Positions 56,901 to 64,000 of a stretch of 64,000 nt of DNA are shown piece by piece. The notes beneath the pieces were generated by a model. That model was given only the letters and a program-made list of their open reading frames with translations, made no database searches and had not been told where the DNA came from. Every line of letters begins with the position of its first letter. Position 1 is the first letter of the stretch. The DNA comes from Aureobasidium sp. EXF-3400 (Eukaryota > Ascomycota > Dothideomycetes > Dothideales > Saccotheciaceae). The stretch spans positions 1 through 64,000 of the forward strand of contig SWBL01000073.1 in assembly GCA_024195585.1 (NCBI GenBank), read 5' to 3'. The position numbers and the translations under genes are program-made.

Positions 56901-58158
56901 TAGCTGTGACTGCTCGATGGTAGTACTTGTCATACAATTCGCGTCTGAGGACTGCCTTCTTTGGATCAGATGTTTTGCCAGGTGCGTTGCAGAACTCGCT
57001 GGTGAAAACCGGCTTTGGTCGGATGCGTGCACCTCTGATCTTTCTCTCCATGTCTTGCCTGGCAAGAAGACGTAGCCACGAAGGATCATCATCGGGGATT
57101 GGTCCAGGCTGTACCCATGGCTTGGAGACAACAGGACTGGTAGGCTTGTGAGTTGAGGCACCAGCGACATTGGATGGAGAAACAATGGGTGCGGGGTCGA
57201 CATCCATAGCAGTTTCCTCAATTTCCTCAGCTTCGGCAGTAGCAGCTTCGGGTTCAACGATCTCCTTGTGGTTATGGGCAAGACAAGGGCTGATGTAATT
57301 GACGCGATCGATGTCGGCTTCACGAAGCATCAGCTTGTTTCTGATTCCTTTGCGTCCGTTCAGGCAAACGTTGTAGAAATCCAAGAACTCGATGGGGTCT
57401 TCTTCGAGGCGAGGGTCAAAGATTTCCCACATTGGTTGAGGATGCTTCTCCTCTTCGGCGGCTTTGGCGACATCGACAGCAAGCGGAGCATGACGCGTCT
57501 CTGATGCAGGGGCAGCGACTGGAGTAGGACGTGGCTCTGGTGTAGGTGCACTGGATCTTACGGCTCTGTGCTGCTCCATCAGATCCGCCTCAGAGAAAGA
57601 TGGAGGAAACTCTGCTTTGCGCTTCCAGAAAACATAGCTAGGCATCTCACCATCCTTCAGGATGATAAAGGATGGCAAGGTCTCGAAGAACTTTGGATTC
57701 ATCGCGAGCCGCTCGAGTTGGGCGGGAATGTAATAGAACATCTCTCCGGGTACTTCAGAGTCCATGACTGGAATAGCACCAGTAGAGTCTTCAGCCCAAG
57801 GGATTTTCACAATCTTTCCGCCCTTCAACGAACCAATAAGTTTACCGAAAGTAACTGCGGCTGTCAGTTCTTCAGTGGATGGCTTCCCGACTATGTGCTT
57901 CTCGGGCGAAGACAATTTCAGCTTGGAAGGTGTGAAACTATGTCCAGATCGGTGGGGAGTAACGATTTCGTAGACGGCGTCTTTCTCCCAATCTCTCAGG
58001 TTGTCGATAACAGTCGAAGAAGGTCTCTTGTCAACGATGGCAAGTGCTGCGCCGGAGTTGAGCTCGGCAGTGGCTTCTGCATTGTATCTGACTTCACGAG
58101 GGTCCTTTGGGTTTTGGGTTGCGAAGGCCCAAGCAAAGCGCCCATGGTGGCGGCTCAT
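53920..58158 (-). CDS. Large unknown nuclear-type protein
   Basis: Single exon. From the ATG at 58158 (MSRHHGRFAWAFATQNPKDP) it encodes 1,412 residues; the frame is open 25 codons further upstream. The N-terminal 200 residues look folded (LNSGAALAIVDKRPSSTVID, FFETLPSFIILKDGEMPSYV). The middle has two Cys/His clusters that could bind zinc: CCLACGLQWTQC with HYKQH, and CRICDAHVDF with HYQKHA. Then follow acidic Ser/Asp/Glu disorder with a 14-residue tandem repeat (LDAEVTEGEEAEES), a helical domain (about 950-1170), and a basic tail rich in Lys/Pro/Ser with SPxxxRK motifs and several NLS-like runs. No catalytic motif. The layout suggests a chromatin or RNA-associated scaffold; that is inference. 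No introns in 4.2 kb is unusual for this window. Confidence 0.8.
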   Translation of the reverse strand: MSRHHGRFAWAFATQNPKDPREVRYNAEATAELNSGAALAIVDKRPSSTVIDNLRDWEKDAVYEIVTPHRSGHSFTPSKLKLSSPEKHIVGKPSTEELTAAVTFGKLIGSLKGGKIVKIPWAEDSTGAIPVMDSEVPGEMFYYIPAQLERLAMNPKFFETLPSFIILKDGEMPSYVFWKRKAEFPPSFSEADLMEQHRAVRSSAPTPEPRPTPVAAPASETRHAPLAVDVAKAAEEEKHPQPMWEIFDPRLEEDPIEFLDFYNVCLNGRKGIRNKLMLREADIDRVNYISPCLAHNHKEIVEPEAATAEAEEIEETAMDVDPAPIVSPSNVAGASTHKPTSPVVSKPWVQPGPIPDDDPSWLRLLARQDMERKIRGARIRPKPVFTSEFCNAPGKTSDPKKAVLRRELYDKYYHRAVTANREIESRSKCCLACGLQWTQCTTTRYAHYKQHRDELKLYRQHCQNQNILLEDPLRVESLDPAKAPMTNNVPAINWFRDLEQIILNMENELLEREQTCRICDAHVDFADESMSDHYQKHAIERKQLRTIGAIANSVPITPTVIVTPDGASFINASAKSSPAGSYHGPSSTPEYIKRICEKQKEARVRKELEESGKMADVMVNVAEQIRETGTIQQARLSSPILLSSGSKSSEPAVTASDDVMDTTEDGPIHSDVVGNTTAQRVFPPLMTPTSPSPKGAKDNLDFLSKYAETQEDDLDFLSTYDADAVKASDVPLEVIVIKDDDSDLYDSPAPGPVDPIEEQHADNDQAEIVQAIRSNSGELLALDGTVINDSEDTEEVLDAEVTEGEEAEESLDAEVTEGEEAEELPEGFEVDDDELAEEVPKKFERIEVDDAELSDGSARSQVCYPLDDGLFDNLEPSPELPRDNGPFNSETELDAAKLLAHAIGQKALRKLKKTLNLRQAFVALDLTYGLIYSVECESPRHSLVTKEQAVYGHLIDRLFFLSKNDKYKRSDKAPINSERVNLKDVYLTPEDLLDGINLEWYDIWRVVMKAKEALDEWVAQNSKDSISVIQERIVELLRSALMDASLYGYQDGPLPIQTMVPVRHDRLDLRHEDLHIDYDLTRALHWGCGFNNLRVLSRQAWEMAIDMIKAERASPSEKGPEAARFRIIHQVQEWVRFQIKKEKQWRRAEGQRLRQYEPQEQWATQATPIVSPAKWSTEALPSETPRTPFNIPRTPVAPSTPRKPSSKESSKRKRPAPLPTPVSNRKRKASDPSFQPGPPTPFNPEEVSPRMSKMPRKSSDPLYRPGSALLDPTTPPVTPSPPKRSPNREADGRFAKKVEKKSKQKQENKAKKTEEKKGKRITFDAALSSKSSSPALPSPQVVITKKPVTKKPSSSAPAKKTSKTVAPKSTKSGVKKTTAKAKKAEPIAAATRPKRQAAIEAEKSFGKTKIVG
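55691..55774 (-). repeat. 42-bp in-frame tandem repeat, two units
   Basis: Units 55691-55732 and 55733-55774, nearly identical, each encoding a 14-residue acidic block (EVTEGEEAE core) inside the large unknown protein. Confidence 0.9.
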
Positions 58159-58755
58159 GATGGCGAAGATTATGTGGTAGCAATTGGAGGCGGATAGGAA
58201 ACGATGGCAGGAGATGCAGAAAAGGTGGAGCAAAGAACATGGAGCATGTCACATAGAGACAAAGATGATATACACGGCGTATTGGAGAAGAGTGGGTCCG
58301 AAAACGGAAGGTGTACGCATGCGGGAAGCTCAAAGACATTGACAAACGAAGCATGACACCTTCTGCCGGAAACAAAGAAAGTGGACGGAAGGAAGCAAGC
58401 AGTTTGTCTTACCATTCGTAGAAGCTCAACTCACCTGTTCAGTATATGCACAAATATACAACATGGATTTGCACAGATGTTCTAGTTTCTTTGACCATTT
58501 CAAACGCGGTGGTGAGTAATTCTCGAGATGTCGCATATTCTGCGTGCTCTTGGCGTGGACGGCTCAAGCCGGGGTGGGCCAAGCGAGGAATGTTGGGTTG
58601 TGGTAACCAACAAGTGTGGAATGTATTCTATATGTTTTTGGAAATCCAAAAGCGGAAATTTTGGCGATCCGACGTAAGCGTGATCGGATCATTGCCTGTT
58701 TCATGATTAATCCAAGTGGCGATGGTGGTAATGTAGTTGCATGAGCAAGGCTTAC
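58159..58755. other. Intergenic, no gene seen
   Basis: Promoter of the large unknown gene and 3' flank of the glutaminyl cyclase. Confidence 0.5.
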
Positions 58756-59928
58756 TCACAACTCGGTCCTGTCCGTTCCTGGAGGTGGGCTCCTCTTCTT
58801 GGGAGGAAGCAGATAGCCATCTAATTCCATCCACTCAGCAGCAAAGGCTGTAACGATTTTGGCCCAGTCTTTGACAGTGGGTATATCGAGATGTTCTCCA
58901 TCATCGGCCATTGTATGCCAGACTGTAGGAAACGGGGCAGGGATCATATGGAGAATATCAACGCCTCTGGCTTGAAAGGGGATATGGTCATCCTCGATGG
59001 CACCGCCCAGCCATCGGTCCGACTCTTTCTTGTTTGCTTCTCGTAGAAAAGGACTGGCGGGTGTGGTTTGGAGCTGCTTCAAAGAACGCAGTCTAGTCTC
59101 GGCGTTTGCCATATTCAAATATGCCCAATGGGTGGTTCTGAAGAATGAGGGCACTCTAGGATTTGCAGAACCCAGCAGATCGAGTAGGACGAAAAGGTCG
59201 ATGGCGTCGAGCGGAGTGCGGTAGATGGAAGTGGCAGGATGCATCGTTTGCTCCCACTCTTCGGCCAAAGATCTGGTACAATTCAGTTAGGTTGCTCAAG
59301 TGAGAAGTAGTTTGCGATGGTACCTTGCGCCGTAGATGGAGTCGTCGTGGGTCCAAACCTTGAAGGCTTCTTCTCCGTCAAGCAATAAGATCTGTATGCC
59401 GCTCGCTTCATCCAGCTCGTTGTCGCCTTCAGCCTCCATAGCAGCCCACTTGTTGGTCAAGGCGTCGTCCAGACTCCTGGCAGCGTGCATCAGCATAGCG
59501 CATGGAGCGGCGCTGTCAATGGCTCCGATGAAGCCTGGTGGGTCAATCTTGCTGTCATAATGGGCAACCAAGGCGAGTCTTCCGACATGACCCTGTTCTG
59601 CCCAAGGAGGATCTCTGGTAGCGATAAGGTTGACAAAGGGAGTTTCTTGGTCGCCAGAAATGGGGGTTTTGGATGAAGAATTCTGGAAAGTCAAGTGCCA
59701 TGCGGGTAGCTCCTTCCGAAAGAAGTCGACAAAATGGTTGAGAACAGCAGTTGAGCCTGGAGTGCCAGGCACACGCGGCTGCAGAATAGGAGCTAGCAAG
59801 GCCCCCTGTTTGATGTCAAAGTCGTTGGCCGGGTCGGCAATGTTGCGGAGGCCATCGTCCGAGAGGGCCTTGTACGCAAAGGCTCCAGAGAGCAGAGCGA
59901 GCAGGCCGGCTGCTCGTGAGATAATCAT
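58756..59928 (-). CDS. Glutaminyl-peptide cyclotransferase
   Basis: Two exons, 59928-59324 and 59272-58756, intron 51 nt (GTACCA donor, CCTAACT branch, CAG acceptor, phase 2), giving 373 residues. Secretory-pathway zinc enzyme of the M28-like family that turns N-terminal Gln into pyroglutamate. Signal peptide or anchor at 1-19 (AAGLLALLSGAFAY). Zinc ligands in the human-enzyme pattern: Asp125 in VAHYDSK, Glu187 in LLLDGEEAF and His299 in IEDDHIPF. GFIGAIDSAAPCAML is the expected Asp/Ser segment, and WTHDDSIYGARSLAEEW spans the splice junction. Probably modifies secreted enzymes. Divergent from the TMEM70-like gene across about 200 bp. Confidence 0.93.
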
Positions 59929-60133
59929 GTTGACGCGCTCAAGCGACTCTGATCAGGGGGCATTGCAACAGAGCACTGCATGACTGCATGACCAGTGATG
60001 TGCGTCGAGTCGCGTTGCTGTTGAGGCTGGGCAACTTCCCCAGATGGAGACAGGAACGGCCCGCGTTTGGCTGCTTCCCGACAACGACGTCTCGTGCCTG
60101 CCACTTTTCCGTCCTGCTAATAACCACGATGAC

Positions 60134-61159
60134 ATGACCTTCTTCTGCCGCCAGCCGCCAAGGCTTCTCTATCAGTTCAGTGCTGCGAGGCCTCACACCT
60201 CTGCACATCTTGCCCACCATGTTCGCATTGTTCTGCCAAAGGCTCGGCTCGGGCTATGCCTGAGGTCTGCTTCCAATGCTGCTCCTTCGCAAACCGGTAC
60301 GACGACTTGACCGACATGTCTGGTCCTTGGATCTGTGCTGATCCTGACAGCTTACCCTCGGCGCCTTTTGATATACCGTGCACCGACCTTGGAGCTTGCC
60401 ACAATTGGTACCATCAAACTTACAGGCCTGGGCGCCTTTGCCATGGCTTGTCTCGTCATTGCTCCCAATGTCTACTTCGACGAGTCCAGTCCTGTTTGGA
60501 TGGCCCCTGCAGGTAACATACCTCAATCTCGCTCAATGCTCTTACTGACTGATCACTCAGTCATCGCTGTATCCGCAACTCTTGTCCCTCTCTTTCACGT
60601 CCTGACGAGGCCTTCCGTGGCCAACATCTTCATTGACGCTCCTGCTTCGGCCCGTCGTTCCAAAGAGGCTTTGGTATCTTTTGCCAAGCGTGTACCTCTA
60701 GACACCGCCTTGGAGATCCAGACGCTGGGTCTCCTCTCTGTACCCAGGACAAAGACATTGCGCGTCGGGGAGTTAAGAGTCCGTCCCGAAGGTTGGGGTC
60801 GCTTGGCCAATCTCGAGCAGGTCCATGCCATCGACAAAACCTCCAAGATTCCCAAGTGGGCGAGGTGGTCGCTACAGCGTTTCTACGCTCGTCCAGTCGC
60901 CTCTCGCTGGAAGAACAGCCGTGCTCCCGAAGTCTGGCCTCTGGTCCTCGAAGCCATCACTAGAAACACCGTGGCCAACATGTCAAAGAAGAATCTGTCA
61001 CCACCTTTGAATGCAGTGCCTTCAGCTCGGCTGCAGCCGCCTCCAAGCGTGGTACGACCAGCTCATCCAGCTGCTGCTGTTGTGCAGAAGCAGGTGCAGA
61101 AGAAGGCACCGACTGTCAAGGCCGCACCAACAGGTAGACAAAACATGCGCAAAAAGTAG
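60134..61159 (+). CDS. TMEM70/TMEM186-like mitochondrial protein
   Basis: Three exons, 60134-60296, 60351-60512 and 60561-61159, introns 54 and 48 nt, giving 307 residues. The second intron is a multiple of three and stop-free, so an ORF reading would miss it; its GTAACA donor, CTGAC branch and CTCAG acceptor favour splicing. The N-terminus is an arginine-rich mitochondrial presequence (RQPPRLLYQFSAARPHTSAH). The core YRAPTLELATIGTIKLTGLG, AFAMACLVIAPNVYF, AVSATLVPLFHVLTRPSVAN has the two-helix hairpin and LIYRA start of TMEM70/186/223-type inner-membrane proteins, some of which assist assembly of ATP synthase or complex I. The C-terminal third is basic and Pro-rich. Confidence 0.75.
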
Positions 61160-62246
61160 AAAAATGTATGCGCCGCACAATAGCTGTGTTTTGTAAGTAG
61201 TCCAATCTCATCTCATTGCACAGCCACAAATCAAAACCAAGAAAGAGATGGTGTCAATGGGATTCGTTTGCATGTGACTGCCAAGGCTCAATGGAGGTGG
61301 TGAGGGTATTTACTAAGAATTCTCCACTGGCCTATCAGACAGAGAGAGCAGGGCGAGTTTTGTGTTACAACAAGGTGTTCAACCGCCGTGTCCTCGCCTC
61401 TCCTCCGCTCCCACCAACCCTCCTGCCATCAACAGCGACACCCTCACTATCGTCAATGGTACTTCTGCCAACTCGCCCGCCCCCAGCTCGGTTCAGCAGC
61501 CCGGCCTCTCCAGGGTCAACTGCCTCTCCCGGTCAACTTCTCAAGTCCCTGCCGATCCGCGAGCAGCCTCTCGCCGTCGCTTCTGTGGAAGCTTCGTGGT
61601 CATTGACATATCCTTAACGATCTTCTAGATGTCTTTCGCGATGAGTTATTGAGCTCGGGGTGATGGCCGCATTGGAGTTTGGGAGATATGGTACCGGAAA
61701 GGCAGTGGCTCGCCTTTGCGGTTCTTTATCTCTGGAATTGATTGTGGTGTTTCCTTCGGGCATTATGAGAGGTTTGTATATTCATTTTGTCCATATATAG
61801 TATGTTCCTCAATCCACACAACCTGCAGTGTCTTCTCACTCTCTACAACACGAAGGTGACCGGGTCGAGGTCATTTCGACAATGGACCAGATCAACTTAC
61901 TGACCCAGGAGCGATTCTATTTCACAATATGCTCAATCAAGACCACACACGCGAGCAATGTATAGTTCCTGTTATTGCTGCTAGAAGAAAGAGTGACACG
62001 AGTTGACGTTGCAAGAGCGGGCAAAAGAGTGGTCCGTGCTCGGCATACCATAACCTCCATCCATCCATCCTTCCTTCTTTCCTTGTTCTCTGTCCTTTGA
62101 GGAGGAAATCTTGTTTGCCCATATATTGGAGCTCGTATGCAAAACCCAGCGGCTGACATTCCGGGTATATGTTGAAAAACAATGCAGTCATCCCCGATGT
62201 ACTGAAAGAAGCGTCGCGTCTTCATTGACAGGAAAGAGCAAGCCCC
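61160..62246. other. Intergenic with weak frames
   Basis: At 61430-61630 two overlapping frames have C-ending codons and could be a relic of coding DNA, but no start, splice pattern or domain supports a gene. Remainder is 3' flank. Confidence 0.35.
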
Positions 62247-63103
62247 TCAGTCCTCCATGTCCACATCGTCGTCTGCCTTGCCCTGGCTTTCTTCCTGACC
62301 AGCGACCTCAAGACCAGACATGAGACGACGAACTTCTCCAGTAGGGCCAGCAGCTTCGTTGGCGCCGCGTCTCTCGTCCAGCTTTGCCCAGCGAGCCTGG
62401 CTTCTCATGTGGTTCTTCTGCTTCTTGGAAAGGGGCTCGACCTCGTTAGGGTTGAGCAGACCATGCTCACCACGCTTAACCCAGTGGTTGTGGCGGATAG
62501 CGTGGTCAAAGACCTGCTTGTAGAGAAGGTCTCTGGCCTGACCGACAATCTTGGGGTCACCTCCTGTTCATCAGTGCATTAGGACATTTCCATCGACAGA
62601 GGTCATGTCAAAAACTTACCGTGGCTGGCGACATTGATCAATCCAGTCTGGCTGGGCTTGGAGACGTTGGCCCTGTACCAGGCGAGCCCCTCGATGACGC
62701 TGGTAGAAGTCATGGGGTACTCCTCGAGGAAGGCGAGCATCTGCTCGTCGTTTGTCTTTAGTCTTCCGTCGCGCTTCCTCTGAAGGACCTGGTTGGCGTC
62801 GTTGATGTAGGTGGCGTAGATGCGAGGGTGATCCTTGTTGTTGGCGACCCAGTTGGCGATGTGCTCGTTGCCCTCCTGGCACCAGAAGTACTGATCAGGC
62901 TTGAAGATCTCTTGCTGTGGCTGAGAGTTTGACGTGGTGGATATCTTTGTGCTGCTTTGTGGGTGAAGGTGGGCGTGGTTGAGAGATGTGGAAGTTCGTG
63001 GATTGGGTTTGAAAGGTTGGTGACTGAAGTCGCGCGTCTCTTGTGAGATGAGTGCGTCCTCGGACGAAAAATTGAGTGAATCCTTACTTACTGTCGCAGC
63101 CAT
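62247..63103 (-). CDS. Unknown protein, distant paralogue of its right neighbour
   Basis: Preferred exons 63103-63092 (MAAT), 62914-62620 and 62563-62247, giving 207 residues. The first exon ends in a perfect GTAAGT donor. The 177-nt intron is stop-free in frame, so retention would give 266 residues with a Ser/Thr-rich insert. The product starts QEIFKPDQYFWCQEGNEHIA, continues through RIYATYINDANQVLQ and TGLINVASHGGDPKIVGQAR, and ends in a basic helix plus acidic DDDVDMED tail. No family recognised. Segments WCxxxxxxIxxW, YINxAN and GLI...S.G recur in the same order in the divergent gene at 63256, also with a phase 1 intron after the last motif. Confidence 0.7.
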
Positions 63104-63255
63104 TCACGGCTCACACGAAGCACGGAAAATTGCTTCACTCCCTTTCATAGTTGCGCATTCAGAATACTCCCTTTTCTTGCTCGACGTTCTCCGAGGTTAC
63201 CGCTTCCATTTTCAATACCACTACTGTCATCACCATCATCAACACTACCAACATC
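63104..63255. promoter_or_regulatory. Short divergent promoter between paralogues
   Basis: Only 152 bases separate the two start codons. The right half is CT-rich (CACCATCATCAACACTACC near 63230), like a leader. Regulatory elements for both genes must be packed or shared here. Confidence 0.6.
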
Positions 63256-64000
63256 ATGTCGTCCTCAAACCGCCCTCGCACCTCGATGTCGGCCTCAGTG
63301 GCCTACGAATGGCTGTGGTGCGACAACCACGTTAAGATTACGCAGTGGTTCCTCGCCCAGCCGCGCTTGACGTACAAGCAATTCTACGGGTCGTTTATCA
63401 ACTTCGCAAACAGGGCTTGGGAGCTGTCTCGTCAAAAGGGACGCGCTCCTTTGGAGGGTTTGCAGAAGTTCATTGTTGAACTCCTGCAGAAGGAGCGTAT
63501 TCCTGCTGATGAGCTGCTTACCGCTCTGCAGGAGTACTCGGCCGGCTTGGGTGAGGGCAAAGCCCGCTGGAAGGAGAATGGTCTGGTCGCCTTCTCTGAA
63601 GGACTCGGTAAGTCATCAATTCTTGACATACCCCTACGCCCTGCTTCTCAGACTATCACCTGCCCATGTTGTACAATCCAGGAGCGATCTACCCCTCTCT
63701 CACAGGAATACAGCACCATTGTAAGTTATGGAAGTGCCGAATATTATCAGAGGAAGAGGATCGTCTATTGAGAGCTGTCCTGTGGACGTCTCTCAGTGGA
63801 TACTGCCCTTCCTCTGGAAGATATCATGCATTCCTACAGCTATAAGATCCTGGCTGCTCTACCTGAGAAGGGTATTCAGGTGCTCTCTGATTAGCAATCC
63901 AAGGGCACAGCATACCAATTCGTATAACATTCCACTGACATGTACTTAGGTCATGAAACTCTGACCGCCGGCAAGAACAGGCTGCATGCAAAGGTCATGA
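63256..64000 (+). CDS. Unknown protein, 3' end beyond the window
   Basis: Exons 63256-63607, 63682-63720 (39 nt), 63797-63871 and 63950 to the window edge; every junction is phase 1 and in frame. The product reads MSSSNRPRTSMSASVAYEWL, WCDNHVKITQWFLAQPRLTY, KQFYGSFINFANRAWELSRQ, a Leu-rich helix, then ENGLVAFSEGLG, AIYPSLTGIQHHLDTALPLE and DIMHSYSYKILAALPEKGHE before running off the end. No known domain. The WC/IxxW/FINFAN/GLV order echoes the minus-strand neighbour, which suggests an old inverted duplication. Confidence 0.7.

Overview
The window is genomic DNA of a filamentous ascomycete (Pezizomycotina; Dothideomycetes is only a guess). Coding regions are broken by 47-76 nt spliceosomal introns with GTRNGT donors, CTAAC-like branch points and YAG acceptors. 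The gene content is fungal: beta-xylosidase, KRR1, Swp1/ribophorin II, Mid2-like wall sensors, GT90 and GT31 glycosyltransferases. One stretch carries transition mutations typical of RIP (repeat-induced point mutation). About 30 protein genes can be supported. No rRNA, tRNA, CRISPR array or intact transposon was seen. All exon models were spliced by hand; most were checked for phase and total length divisible by three.

Region by region. 1-11 kb is accessory: a small membrane protein, a RIP-degraded duplicate of the first Mid2-like gene (2.26-2.64 kb), a GT90 glycosyltransferase (minus), two Mid2-like sensors in tandem (plus) and a GT31 glycosyltransferase (minus). 12-13.5 kb holds an unknown gene (minus) with an in-frame TAG. 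14.4-19.8 kb is a conserved housekeeping block: phosphomannomutase, KRR1, HIS1 and proteasome beta-6. 20-29 kb is metabolic: a stand-alone adenylating enzyme, a PPOX-ferredoxin reductase fusion and a six-exon MFS sugar/quinate-type transporter with a 26-nt micro-exon. 29-37 kb carries lineage-specific unknown genes, among them a family with one near-intact copy (29.2-30.5 kb) and one broken inverted relative (31.3-32.0 kb), plus a 41-residue coiled-coil micro-gene. 37.7-40.2 kb is a secreted GH3 beta-xylosidase with three XlnR/Xyr1-type sites upstream. 41-47 kb has an HTH-like protein, a nuclear-type unknown protein, Swp1 and a metallo-beta-lactamase hydrolase. 48-53 kb has an SRPK-like kinase and an F-box gene, both with frame breaks, and a protein built from two copies of one domain. 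54-64 kb has a 1,400-residue intronless unknown gene, glutaminyl cyclase divergent from a TMEM70-like mitochondrial protein, and a head-to-head pair of distant paralogues at the right edge.

There is no single pathway. Phosphomannomutase (GDP-mannose supply), Swp1 (N-glycan transfer), GT90, GT31 and the Mid2-like sensors all bear on glycosylation and the cell wall, but they are spread out and this is probably coincidence. The most unusual signals are the RIP relic, the broken inverted paralogue, two genes with in-frame TAG codons, several single-base frame breaks and the duplicated-domain protein.
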